Shown: piece after piece, positions 7,558 to 17,900 of the stretch
Layout of the letters: each line of letters opens with the position of its first letter
How positions within the stretch are numbered: the stretch's first letter is position 1
Assembly: GCA_000435535.1 (NCBI GenBank)
Contig: FR884509.1
Span: forward strand, 7,320 to 27,343
Direction of reading: 5' to 3'
From: Clostridium sp. CAG:575
GTDB taxonomy: Bacteria > Bacillota > Clostridia > TANB77 > CAG-508
Length of the DNA stretch: 20,024 nucleotides
The notes under the pieces: model-generated
Databases searched by the model: none
Seen by the model: the letters and a program-made list of their open reading frames with translations, nothing else
What the model was told of the DNA's origin: nothing
Position numbers and translations under genes: made by a program

Positions 7558-7911
7558 TCATTTATTATACTTACAATCTATTTGAACACTACAGACTAAA
7601 ATATTAGCCTCCCTTCTTGTATTAATTTTTTCATTAGTTGTTAATGTTTGAGTTCCACTCCAAGGTGACTCTGCTTTCATATAGACATATTCATCTGTTT
7701 TAGTACAAGTTGCATTGGACTGTAAAAAACTTTTCCATCCTCCTGTTATATCTTCATACTCATTCCCTGTTTTATATAAATATTCTATTATATTATTTTC
7801 TTTAGTTATCGTAGAGATATTTTCTGTTTTTTCACTATTTCCAGCTTTATCATAAACAATCACATATACAATATATTCAGTTGACGGTTTTAACTCTTCA
7901 ATATTATACAC
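7558..7911 (-). pseudogene. Fragment of a fibronectin type III surface protein
   Basis: The open frame encodes the end of a fibronectin-III domain, ELKPSTEYIVYVIVYDKAGN, then SEKTENISTITKEN. This is followed by IIEYLYKTGNEYEDITGGWK and a short segment resembling the start of a following jelly-roll-like domain, ending at TGA. There is no signal peptide. The possible GTG start has no convincing ribosome site and lies mid-domain. Upstream the frame stays open for about 30 codons but does not look like fibronectin-III. Both ends therefore appear lost, leaving a remnant of a much longer secreted protein. It lies between spoIIE and the Rpn remnant in a decayed zone. A short expressed peptide cannot be excluded. 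Confidence 0.6.
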
Positions 7912-8013
7912 ATTATCTTTTAATAGAACAATTATTTCTTTGATAGAGTTTAGTCTTGAAAATTTAGATGAAAATGATAAAACTAAAATACATAATTAAC
8001 TCATTAAAAATAT

Positions 8014-8060
8014 AAAAATAGACTGATATAGATTTTATAAAACTATTACAGCCTATTTTT
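8014..8060 (-). terminator. Terminator-like hairpin after spoIIE
   Basis: On the minus strand AAAAATAGGCTG (from 8060) pairs with CAGTCTATTTTT (to 8014) over 12 bp with one G-U pair. The loop contains a second small inverted repeat (TAGTTTTATAAAATCTA). Further T residues follow. It lies about 50 bases after the spoIIE stop. Confidence 0.55.
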
Positions 8061-8111
8061 TATAATTTATAATTCATATATTACTTTATTTATTTAAATT
8101 TATTTCAACCA

Positions 8112-10559
8112 CTAATCAACGTCCCCATTGGTTTTTTTTAGGAATTTACAAGTAACAATACTCATATCATCTTTTGCTACACCATAATTGTTGTCAATTG
8201 CTTCATTTAAAATCAAGTCTGAAATTTTTTTCGTATTTGTGGTATCTATATCTTCAAGCATATATTTTACCCAAAGTTCTTTGTTTTTGTATTCAATATT
8301 TGAGTCTAATATTCCATCTGAACATAAAACCATAATATCCCCCGAATCAATATCTTTGTCAAATGATTGCAATTTGGCTTCTTTTACAATCCCTGCTGGT
8401 AATGAGTTTGATTTTATAATTTGAACTTTGTTTCCGTTTTTTATGTATGTTGGACAAGCTCCATTTTTTATTAATTCTATGTTTCCTTGATATAGGTCAA
8501 TTATTGCTATATCAAGTGTTGCAAATGTTTCCTCATTTTGATTTATTAAACTTGTATTTATCATTTCTAAAGATGTTTTTTTATCAAATCCTGATAGTAA
8601 AAGATTTTCTAGCATTTTTAATGCTTTTGTGCTACTTTGTTTTGCTTCTTCTCCTGAGCCCATTCCATCACTTAAAGCTACTAAGTATTTCCCATCTTTT
8701 AGACGTATATTTAAAACACTATCTCCAGAAACATCTGATTTATCTTTTGTTTTCTCTGCTATTCCAATTGCCATAACATATTTATCATCAGATAAAAAGC
8801 TTAGTCTTGTTCCAATACTTGCTTCTTCATAAAATACTATTGGTTCTTTTAATATTGTTGATAATATTTTTTCAATAGCGCCTATATCTGTGTTATTAGA
8901 TTTTTGCATATATATTTCAACTAAAATTCTTTCTTCTTTTTGAATTGAAACTTCTTGTATTTCTATGTCTTTTTGTTTTAATAATTCTACTATTTGTTTT
9001 TTCTCTTGTAAAAATTGTTCTTCATTTTTTATATTTTTTTCTATGTTTTCAGCAATATCTGAAATTGCTTTTGAAACACCTTGTAATTGTGTTTCCATAT
9101 TCTTTTTGTTTTCTTCGAATTTCTTTTGCCATACAAAATTTGATTTACTAATTTTATATGACATATTTATAACTCTTATCATTTGATTAATATTTTCTTC
9201 CAAATATTCACTTATATTTTTATCATCAAATCCAACTATATAGCTATTACAATCTGCAAATACATTTAATAAATCTTCTCTTTTTATTTGTTGTTTATCT
9301 AATAATACTTTAAAGATTTCATCAACTATTTTTCCATCTGTTTTTGATAAATCTTCATATAGCATATTATTTTCATAGCCATTTAAGTTGTCTAATAATT
9401 CATTTATAAAAATTTCTTTATTATTTATTACTGGTTCAGCTTTTTCTTCCACATTATCAATTTTATAAATCGTTGCCATTTCTTGTATAGTTTCAGATAC
9501 GTTATTTAGTCTTTCTGCTGTTTCCCTACTCTTATTTAACGCTCTTTCTGGAAACACCGGTAAAAATTTTGAATTTCCCATAAATTCTTCTATATTAATT
9601 TTCATTGATTTTGGAACTGCTAATAATCCAATTGATGCAATTAATATTTCCTTAAAATGAATTAATTCTACTGTATATCCATTAGATACATATGCAAGTA
9701 CTATATTCCCTAAACAAAATCCTATTATTACTCCCAATTTTCCAAATCTATTTAGTACTCCTGCTATCATTCCTGATATTGCATATGCAGCAACCATTAC
9801 TGGGTCAGATGCTGTTATTACTCCCATTGTTACTCCTATTGTAACACCTGCTGTAGTTCCTACTAATACTCCATTTTTCCATCCTAATACTAGTACTATT
9901 AATATACTTAAAATATTTCTAATTGAAAAACCAAATATTTCAAGTCCACCAAATGCTGTAACAGCAATTGATAACATTAGGCTTGCTCCTAATATCTCTT
10001 CTATTGAAAAGGCTTTTTGTTCCCCAAATTCATTTATTACTGAAATTGAATTTACAAATATTTTATAAAATACTACTACAATAATTGAAAAAGAAATTAA
10101 TGATAATACATCATATAGTGTAAACATTGACATTCCTATTTTTGCAAGTCCTATTATCATTGTTGCAATAAATAAATTTTTTGATAGTTTTATTTTTTCA
10201 TTTTTTTCTTCGTCAGTATATCTTGGCTTTATAAAAAACATTGTTACTACAACTAATAATGCTGTTAATAAATATGTTAATGCTCCATTCATTCCAAACT
10301 TAATTGCATTACCTAAAATTCCAAAAAATATAATTCCTAATGCTGGAACAGAATTTGCCAAACATGCTCCAAATATACTAATACTAAATGGTGAAAAATC
10401 TCCTGTTATACCTACCATGGATAACATCAATGTCATTATATATATTGGTATATTTTTTAATGCAAATACATCTGCAAATATATTTGTTTTTATTTTTTTA
10501 TTCTTTTCGTTTTGATTTTCTTTTATATTAATTGTTGATTCATCTATATTTTGAAACAT
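8112..10559 (-). CDS. spoIIE: Stage II sporulation protein E, membrane-bound PP2C serine phosphatase
   Basis: SpoIIE dephosphorylates the anti-sigma-factor antagonist SpoIIAA at the asymmetric septum and so activates sigma-F in the forespore. The 815-aa product matches the usual length (about 827 aa in Bacillus subtilis). Residues about 37-325 hold roughly ten hydrophobic membrane segments. A coiled central region follows, including NKSRETAERLNNVSETIQEM and a KKQIVELLKQKDIEIQEV stretch. The C-terminal PP2C domain has LSDGMGSGEE (D631), ATLDIAIIDL, VLCSDGI and AKDDMSIVTC, covering the metal-binding aspartates. A GTG three codons upstream lies inside the ribosome site, so the ATG at 10557-10559 was taken. 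It stops at TAG. It appears to be transcribed alone, between the surface-protein operon terminator and its own hairpin. Identity is firm. Confidence 0.96.
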   Translation of the reverse strand: MFQNIDESTINIKENQNEKNKKIKTNIFADVFALKNIPIYIMTLMLSMVGITGDFSPFSISIFGACLANSVPALGIIFFGILGNAIKFGMNGALTYLLTALLVVVTMFFIKPRYTDEEKNEKIKLSKNLFIATMIIGLAKIGMSMFTLYDVLSLISFSIIVVVFYKIFVNSISVINEFGEQKAFSIEEILGASLMLSIAVTAFGGLEIFGFSIRNILSILIVLVLGWKNGVLVGTTAGVTIGVTMGVITASDPVMVAAYAISGMIAGVLNRFGKLGVIIGFCLGNIVLAYVSNGYTVELIHFKEILIASIGLLAVPKSMKINIEEFMGNSKFLPVFPERALNKSRETAERLNNVSETIQEMATIYKIDNVEEKAEPVINNKEIFINELLDNLNGYENNMLYEDLSKTDGKIVDEIFKVLLDKQQIKREDLLNVFADCNSYIVGFDDKNISEYLEENINQMIRVINMSYKISKSNFVWQKKFEENKKNMETQLQGVSKAISDIAENIEKNIKNEEQFLQEKKQIVELLKQKDIEIQEVSIQKEERILVEIYMQKSNNTDIGAIEKILSTILKEPIVFYEEASIGTRLSFLSDDKYVMAIGIAEKTKDKSDVSGDSVLNIRLKDGKYLVALSDGMGSGEEAKQSSTKALKMLENLLLSGFDKKTSLEMINTSLINQNEETFATLDIAIIDLYQGNIELIKNGACPTYIKNGNKVQIIKSNSLPAGIVKEAKLQSFDKDIDSGDIMVLCSDGILDSNIEYKNKELWVKYMLEDIDTTNTKKISDLILNEAIDNNYGVAKDDMSIVTCKFLKKTNGDVD

Positions 10560-10564
10560 CCTTA

Positions 10565-10572
10565 CCACCTCT
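10565..10572 (-). promoter_or_regulatory. Ribosome binding site of spoIIE
   Basis: AGAGGTGG on the minus strand lies five bases before the ATG at 10557-10559. The upstream in-frame GTG is part of this site, which rules it out as start. Confidence 0.65.
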
Positions 10573-10754
10573 TAAACTTTTTATGGATATATTTTACTAC
10601 TTGTCCTTAGTACTTTTTGTCTTTTTTAGCAATTAAATCCAAAAAAGTTTTTTACATTTTGTGATATATAATATGAAAAATTTTAATTGTATCCCATATT
10701 ATGCTCTTTATTCTATTATAATTTGATGAAAAAAGCAATATTCTAGCCAAAATA
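10573..10754 (-). promoter_or_regulatory. Leader/promoter region of spoIIE, not resolved
   Basis: These 182 bases hold no gene. A TATAAT on the minus strand at 10715-10720 could be a -10, but no -35 hexamer stands at 16-18 bases; the nearest, TTGCTT, is only 12 bases away. In Bacillus spoIIE depends on Spo0A with sigma-A, so a poor -35 would be expected. No clear TGTCGAA-type 0A box was found. On the plus strand ATTTTGTGATATA at 10656-10668 repeats a 13-mer seen at two other promoters in the window. Confidence 0.3.
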
Positions 10755-10790
10755 AAAAAATCTTGTGATTTTTTTATCACAAGATTTTTT
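10755..10790 (-). terminator. Strong intrinsic terminator of the surface-protein operon
   Basis: A perfect 15-bp stem, AAAAAATCTTGTGAT (10755-10769) against ATCACAAGATTTTTT (10776-10790), surrounds a six-T loop. It starts four bases after the TAA stop of the upstream gene. A/T runs on both sides would let it work in either direction. Confidence 0.85.
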
Positions 10791-10794
10791 AGTA

Positions 10795-13700
10795 TTATTT
10801 ATTATCAATTACTCTTTTCTTAATAAGTACAATTCCTATTCCTAAGATTGAGAATGCTACTATTCCAATTGTAATTGGTAAAGCATAATTTCTATTTTCA
10901 CCTGTACTTGGTGTTATTCTAACGTCTTCTGCATCAGCTCCAGGGAAATATCTAACAATACTTCCTGTTGGAGTTGTTTGTTGATTTGGTTTATTTATTT
11001 TAACAGTCTCTGTTTCATTATCAAATGTTAAATCACTAGTAGTTGTTAACAATTTTGATACATTTAATGAAACAATCTTAGTCTCCTTTGGTTTTAATGG
11101 TTGAGCTGTTGCTTCTGTATATAAAATTGTTTTTGAATTTATATAATCTGCATTTCCTAATTGGAATTTAACTGGATTCATATTTGTCAATTCTTCTACT
11201 GTAATATGTTTCCAATCTCGATTTTTATCTTGTTCAAATACCAAATTTGCATTTAGATAATCTACCACTGCTGATGGTGTTAATGTTACAGGATTTCCTT
11301 CTACAATTCCATATTTATAATATCTTTCAGACATATAATCCATTTCACTATTATTAATTGCTGTAATATTATACGTTAAGTCTAATGAAGCCCCCTCTAG
11401 CAATTCATTATCAACCTCTGCTTTTATATATCCTTTGTCTGCAATACCATTATTTATACTTGGTGCCATATAAGTTACATGATTATGAGAACCTTGTAAA
11501 TTTCCATTTCCATCAACTATTGCATCAACTAAAATCTGTCCATTTGCCAATGTTATCTTAAATTCATGTACTTTTTTCTCCATATCTAATTGTTGTCTTG
11601 CTCTTTCCACAATACCAAAGTCAACATTTGGAATTGTAAATACAACCTCATTTCCTGTTCCATCAGTCTCTATTGTTTCGTATTCAACACTGAATTCCAT
11701 TGTTGGTGTAACAGAATCCATAGTAGTAATTATATTTTGTGGATTATTTCCATTGTATGCCTCTTCTATAATATTGTAAATTTTACTATCTGTAATATCA
11801 GCTGTTTGTTTATCAATTTTTAATCTTTGTTGATAATCATCAATTGCATCAGTATATCTAGGTGCATAGCCTCGTTGATCATTATCTTTATACCAATACA
11901 TATTATTTTGATCCCTATTAGCTTGATAAATTGTTCCTTTATAATTTTGAACTTTATATGTTTTATCTCCCCAAGTATATGTTATTATATATTGACCAGG
12001 AATATATTCATCAAATTCAAAGTTTCCATAATCATCAGTTATAACTTCTTTGTCAGGAATTGAATTGTTTAACTCATGGAATGTTACTTTTACACCCTTG
12101 ATTGTTGTTTCTCTATCATTGAAAATACCATCACCTTGCCTAATATTTCCCGTATTTAATTCATTATTAGTACTATCTAAGAATACTGTACCTTCTACTC
12201 TTCTTGCATTTGCCAATTCTAATTGAATTGGTGGTGCAGAATCAATATCATCTTCATATGTATCAATCTTTCCTATAGTTGCATTTCCAGGAACTGAGTC
12301 TCTATCTACTGCAGCAACTGTAGTACCTTTATCATCTTGATATACTGTATATGAGTTAATTTCTGAAACATTATATAAAGTTTCTTTCTTATTAACTATA
12401 TCTCTTACAGCATCCTTATTTAATTTAAATTGTACAAAAATATAATTTGTTTGTCCCGCTTCAACATTTGTATTAGTATAGATCTTAACTTGTTGATATT
12501 CATCATTATACTTTGTCGCAGAATCATTATCTAATTTACCTGTTATTTCATTATTATTATTTAAGCCAGTTCCTGCTGCAATAAATTCATAACGGTTATC
12601 AAAATAATCCATTATATTATTAACTTTTGTTAAATATGTTGATTCATTTCTCAATCCTATTTTATAAGTTAAATAAACTTGCATTTCTTTGCTTTTATCA
12701 TTATTTTCATATTCATAATCTGCTTTATATACAGCTCTCTTATAACTTCCTGTATAATCATTTTTAAATTTTACACCTACATTCCAAGAATTTGAATCAT
12801 TAGCAAATACTCCATTCTTATTTCCTGCATTAAGTCTGCTTCCATAATTATAAATATGCCAGTATCCATTAACTCCTACATTTACATTTGCTAAGTCTTG
12901 TGCTAATGCTAAATCAGCTTGTGGTTTTTGCCATAATCCTAAGTTAATATATTTTATTTCTTCCATTGTAGGACTAAAACTCTTTTTAAAATTATATTGT
13001 GTATTTGCATGCAAAATACAATCACTATCATCTTTAACGAAATTTACACTACTTTCTGTTGTAGTTGTTTTCTCTATTATAGATGTTGCATGGTTAACTG
13101 TGTCATTATAATAAATATTATATTTACCATTATTAACACTAACTTGATTTTTTCCTGTTGAATCTATACTTGTAAAGTTTTTATCTAATATTTCTCTTTC
13201 TTCTTTATCTGTTGCCTTAGATGCATTTTTTACCTTCCAATCTCCCATTGCTACAGATTTATACACTAAACCATCATATTCAAATTCTATATGATAATTA
13301 GCAAGTTCATCTATTGTTACATATCCAAAAACATACTCACCACCATCAATTTCTGAATATAATCCTATTTCTTTTGAAATTGTTATTTGTTCTTTTCCTG
13401 TAAGTTCTGTACCTGTTTTTGTTCCTGCTTTTACAATGTTTCCATCTTTATCTTTTAATTTCACTTTAATTCCATTAAAAGACTTATCCTTAGTATCATA
13501 TTTATCATTTTTATATAAATCATTTGATACTGTTTGTTTTTCATCCTGAACATCTAACCATATATATCCAGATAATTTTATATATCTTTGATAGTTTGTT
13601 ATCTTTGTAATCTCTGTTCTTTGATAAGGTATTGTTACAGGCTCTTGTTCTGAAACTACATATCCATAATGTGGATTCTTAGTTTCATATGCTGTATAAT

Positions 13701-14949
13701 TTCCTATCAAAACACCACTTATATTAAGTTTACCTTTTCTATCTGTATAAAATGTAGTTGCATCTCTTTTTTCTGATACATAAGTTATTTTACTTCCTGA
13801 TTTTTTTACATATTTATCCATTTCATTATTTTTTAATACAAATCCTACCCCATCTAATGGAATTGTTGTATCTCTAGAATCTACTTTATAAATTTTTATT
13901 TTTTTTGTAAGATTTATATTATAAGCAAATTCTTTTGTATCATCTTTTTGAATTTCATCTTGTGTTGGTTTTACTAAAATTAAATTTTGTTGACTTAAAT
14001 TTGTCAAAAACCATATGTCTGCCCCATATCTCGTTGCAGTAGGAAATTTAACCTTAACCTTTATTTTCTTTATATTTGTATGATTTGCATTCATTTTTAC
14101 ACTTATATAAAAGTTTTCATCTGATTTTATTTCAGTCTTATTTATAAAACTTTCAGTTGTACCTTCAAATTTACTAAACAAAACATTATTACTTGATATC
14201 TTACTATCACCTTCAGAATAAACTTCTACTTCATCAACAGTTCCACTAAAATTCCAATTAAAAGGTCCAACTCTTAAATATCCATTACTATCATGAACAT
14301 ATGGTGTTACTGAAATATTATTCTTATCTGTTTTATCTGTTATTGTTATTCCTGAAACTTCATAATTATATAAGAAATTCGCATAATCTACTGATTCATT
14401 GTATATTGTTTGTGATTCTGTAGTAAACGGTACAAGCGTATTAGCTTCTGTAGGTCCTATAACTGAACCACCATTATTATAAGCCTCTTCATGTCCTTTA
14501 ACAACATTATTATACCAATCATTATATGTATGATACAAAGCTATTTGTCCTTTGCTATATGCACCAATTGCAGTTCCATATCCTAACCCATTTGCTTGAT
14601 TAAAAATATAACCTAACATTGCTGTATATATTGATGGATTCGTAGTTTGTCCTACTGTATCCCAACATCCTCTTATTCCTAAGAATTTAGATATTGTATA
14701 ATTTCCACCTGAAAAAGGTACATTATGTTGTACACAATATAAATTATTACTTCCCGTTGTTAAATCCGCCGTTGTTACGCTTACAACATTACCAACAAAC
14801 TGATTATTACCATTTAGTACTTCATAAATTGTGTATGGATTTGCATCTGTTCCCTTTGCATCTTCTGCTTTAACATTTGTAGCAAAAATTGTCAAAATAG
14901 CAATTAACATGATAACAATTATTTTCACTTTATTTATTAATTTTTCCAT
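10795..14949 (-). CDS. Cell-wall-anchored adhesin with putative thioester, CNA-B and SdrB-like domains
   Basis: The 1384-aa protein starts with a signal peptide (residues 1-28, cleavage near VKA). Residues about 38-195 resemble a thioester domain: LYCVQHN (C72) and KGQIALYH (Q135) are placed as the Cys-Gln pair that forms the reactive bond in streptococcal surface adhesins. A CNA-B-like domain follows (about 348-450), with IKIYKVDSRD and YTAYETKNP (E422), the Lys and Glu pattern of intramolecular isopeptide domains. SdrD-B-like units begin at GYIWLDVQDE (461) and at GTVFLDSTNN in the third quarter, the latter with YGNFEFDEYIPGQYIITY. The C-terminus has TPSTG (1346-1350), a hydrophobic helix and KKR, a sortase signal lacking the usual Leu. 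It is the second gene of an operon, 20 bases after the larger surface protein, and its ribosome-site spacing is unusual. It probably mediates attachment to a host or matrix ligand. No sortase gene lies in the window. Confidence 0.82.
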   Translation of the reverse strand: MEKLINKVKIIVIMLIAILTIFATNVKAEDAKGTDANPYTIYEVLNGNNQFVGNVVSVTTADLTTGSNNLYCVQHNVPFSGGNYTISKFLGIRGCWDTVGQTTNPSIYTAMLGYIFNQANGLGYGTAIGAYSKGQIALYHTYNDWYNNVVKGHEEAYNNGGSVIGPTEANTLVPFTTESQTIYNESVDYANFLYNYEVSGITITDKTDKNNISVTPYVHDSNGYLRVGPFNWNFSGTVDEVEVYSEGDSKISSNNVLFSKFEGTTESFINKTEIKSDENFYISVKMNANHTNIKKIKVKVKFPTATRYGADIWFLTNLSQQNLILVKPTQDEIQKDDTKEFAYNINLTKKIKIYKVDSRDTTIPLDGVGFVLKNNEMDKYVKKSGSKITYVSEKRDATTFYTDRKGKLNISGVLIGNYTAYETKNPHYGYVVSEQEPVTIPYQRTEITKITNYQRYIKLSGYIWLDVQDEKQTVSNDLYKNDKYDTKDKSFNGIKVKLKDKDGNIVKAGTKTGTELTGKEQITISKEIGLYSEIDGGEYVFGYVTIDELANYHIEFEYDGLVYKSVAMGDWKVKNASKATDKEEREILDKNFTSIDSTGKNQVSVNNGKYNIYYNDTVNHATSIIEKTTTTESSVNFVKDDSDCILHANTQYNFKKSFSPTMEEIKYINLGLWQKPQADLALAQDLANVNVGVNGYWHIYNYGSRLNAGNKNGVFANDSNSWNVGVKFKNDYTGSYKRAVYKADYEYENNDKSKEMQVYLTYKIGLRNESTYLTKVNNIMDYFDNRYEFIAAGTGLNNNNEITGKLDNDSATKYNDEYQQVKIYTNTNVEAGQTNYIFVQFKLNKDAVRDIVNKKETLYNVSEINSYTVYQDDKGTTVAAVDRDSVPGNATIGKIDTYEDDIDSAPPIQLELANARRVEGTVFLDSTNNELNTGNIRQGDGIFNDRETTIKGVKVTFHELNNSIPDKEVITDDYGNFEFDEYIPGQYIITYTWGDKTYKVQNYKGTIYQANRDQNNMYWYKDNDQRGYAPRYTDAIDDYQQRLKIDKQTADITDSKIYNIIEEAYNGNNPQNIITTMDSVTPTMEFSVEYETIETDGTGNEVVFTIPNVDFGIVERARQQLDMEKKVHEFKITLANGQILVDAIVDGNGNLQGSHNHVTYMAPSINNGIADKGYIKAEVDNELLEGASLDLTYNITAINNSEMDYMSERYYKYGIVEGNPVTLTPSAVVDYLNANLVFEQDKNRDWKHITVEELTNMNPVKFQLGNADYINSKTILYTEATAQPLKPKETKIVSLNVSKLLTTTSDLTFDNETETVKINKPNQQTTPTGSIVRYFPGADAEDVRITPSTGENRNYALPITIGIVAFSILGIGIVLIKKRVIDNK

Positions 14950-14966
14950 TTTCCATTCATCCTCCT
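14930..14966 (-). promoter_or_regulatory. Ribosome site with three closely spaced ATGs in three frames
   Basis: AGGAGG (14961-14966) is followed by ATGs ending at 14958, 14954 and 14947. The first two open tiny frames, MNGKWKN and MENGKINK, which stop within the start of the adhesin gene. The third opens the adhesin, 11 bases from the ribosome site, while the second is four bases away. Confidence 0.5.
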
Positions 14967-14969
14967 TTC

Positions 14970-17900
14970 CTATAATACTTTTCTTCTTAGAATAATTTTA
15001 ACCATACATAGAACTCCAACACTTACTATTGTAACAATCAAAATTGTTATTCCTATTGTTGCTACTACTTGTCCAGTTTTTATACTTAAGATTAATTCTG
15101 CTGTACTCATATCATCTTCACCTTTTACTTGGTTAGCTTCTGTTGAATCTACATCTTTTAATCCCAATTCATTATAGCTCTCTGCTATTTCAGCAACATT
15201 TGCTATAAGTCCTGTACTATTTTCATTCATTTTCTTTGTAACAATTAATTTTACCTCTTTGCTTTCTCCTGGTTTAATTTTTTCATTTGCTAAACTAGTT
15301 GTATAAATATTACTTCCAGAACGATACCAATCAGCATTTAAATCAGAGCTAAAATCAAATTCTGATGATAAATAGTCTACTAGTTTTCTTGCATATCCTT
15401 CTACCTCACCTTCATTAGTAACCCTAATTATATATTCAACAACAACTGTTGTTCCATTTACTAATTTAGCATCAATTTCTTCTTTTGCTAAACTTGCATT
15501 TGTAAATTCATTTACTTTAGTTCCTTTAGAGTTTTGAACTGTTACTTTACTTACGAACTTTTCAAGTTTTAAATCGAATTTTTTAGCTTCTTGTAATCCA
15601 ATATTTATATTTCCTATATTCTTATCTGTTACTTTAATTACATCTGTTGCTCCTACATTAACTTCTTTGTTATCAATTATTAAATCTCTTAAAATAGCAT
15701 TAGAATTATTTTGTTCTGAAATTTCATTTTTCAAATAAGTTGTTAAAATATATTTTTCACTATCATATTCAAATATAACAAAATATTCACCTTGTGGAAC
15801 ATTAGTTAAACTATAAAATCCATTCTCGTTTGTTACTGCCGTAATTTCTTTGCCTTGACTATTTTCTGCAACTTTATTATTTTGTGTATTAAATAATTTA
15901 ACTGTAATACCACTCAATTCAGTATCTTCTGAATCTTTTTCTCCATTGCTATTTTTGTCTAACCAAGCAACACCAGAAATTACCTTTGCAACGTTATTTT
16001 TTTCATCTGAGTTATTTGTATTATTTTCATTGTCATTACTATTATTATCATTGTTAATATTGTTATCATTATTATCATTTTCATCTTGTGAATCATCATC
16101 CATATTGTCACTGTTTGTAGATGGTTCCATAATATGTTTTACAGTTTTTTCCTCAATTGTTGAAGCATCCAAATTAAATTTTGTTATGTTGTTAATTTCA
16201 ATAGCTTCTTTATTATTTGGAATAGCATTTACTACACCTTTTATTATATATTCTTCACTTTCATTTGCTTCTAATGATGTATTAATTTGTAATTGTTTTT
16301 GCTTTAATGAATATTCATCTTCACTAATTTTTTCTCCATTTTTTTCTACACTTACAAAAGAAGTATAAGGTGAAATTTCATTTACTATTTCAAAACTATT
16401 TATTGTTGTATTTCCATTGTTTTTTACATTAATTTTATAACTTATAGTTTCTCCTGCTTTTACATAGTTTCCACTATTATCAGAGGAAGCATCTAATTCT
16501 ATATTATACGCTTGAATATTTCTTATAACTTCATTTGAATAAGAAACAGTATTTGCATTCTCTGCTTTTGCTAAAAGGACTGTATCTTTTTTATCTTGAT
16601 TAAAAATATCCTTTGGTATTAATTGTACTAATACATTCTTCTCTTCATTTGGTTCTAAATTTTCTATTTGTGCAACATTATTTTCTACTGTAACTCCACT
16701 ACCAGAAACTCTATTTATTTTAATATCAGAATTGTCTTGCAATTCTACTTTAACATTAGTCAATTTTTCTTTTGATATATTTTTTATGCCAATAATATAA
16801 CGATATTCATATCCTGTTTTTATAATTCCTGTGTCATCAACTGGAGACAATGTCATCGCTAATTTTGAAGATTCAATTTTATTAGAAACTTCATTAGATT
16901 TTTTACTTACTTCTCCATATTGAGTTGTTATTGAATTTACAACTTCTTTTCCAGCCATATTTTCATCAACTTTAACTTGATAGCTTTCTGTAAATGTAGC
17001 CCCTTGTTTCAAAGATGGTATTTCTATTTCCACCTGTTTTCTATCAGCATTTTCTAATACCGCGTTATAATTACTAGAACCATATTCAACTTTACTTACT
17101 TCAACATACTTAGTTCCTTCTGGCACTTGACCAATAACCTTAATATTTGAGGCATCTTCTGTTCCTATATTTGTAACTGTTACATCATAACGTATATATC
17201 CTGCCTCTTTTGCACTTTTATTCTCTTTTCCTATTACATATGATTTTAAAGAAGTTTCTATATTGGCTCCAATTCCTGTAGTTAAACTTAAATTATCTAA
17301 ATTAACGCTCTTATTTTTTGATATATTACTTTCTTTATAGTAAACAGTATATCCTTCTTCTGCAGATTCATTGTATTCCAAATCTGAAGGTATTGTAATA
17401 GCATAATCAATATCAACTTCTTCTAATACTGCTAATTCATTTATTACAACAAGATATTTTTTTACTTGTTTTGAATCTTCAATTTCTTCTTGCCAATTAT
17501 TGTTTGCATCTTGTAAATTTTCATCTGCATTCTCATTTGTAGAATAATATATCTTTGCTCTATTTGAATCTATACCAGAAATTACTAAATTCCCTACTGC
17601 TATATCAATATTATTATTATTTATAGATTGTTTTGTTGGAAATGTTCCCAATATTTTTACATCTGTAATTTTGTCTCCATTATTATTTATAATAGTTTTA
17701 TTAATATCAACATTTTTAGTATTTGAAGAAACTTCCAATTTAGCACTCTTTATACCTTCATTATTAACTACATCAATTCCATAATCTGAAATTTGATTTG
17801 TTGTAACAACTCCTGCATAAGAAACAATATTAATATCTTTAATATCTTCACCGTTCTTTTCCCCATTTTGATATTTTGTTGCATTTTGATTTGTATAACT

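Noticed and set aside
7558..7911. TGA recoded as a sense codon, which would extend the fibronectin-III fragment
   Set aside because: All large genes read through fully with TAA or TAG stops and use TGG for Trp; readthrough of the TGA soon meets further stops.
10573..10754. Spo0A box and full promoter for spoIIE
   Set aside because: Only a TATAAT was found; no TGTCGAA match and no correctly spaced -35 could be shown by eye.
15946..16368. Plus-strand open frame opposite the large surface protein
   Set aside because: It mirrors the low-complexity Asn/Asp linker, has no ribosome site and no recognisable domain.
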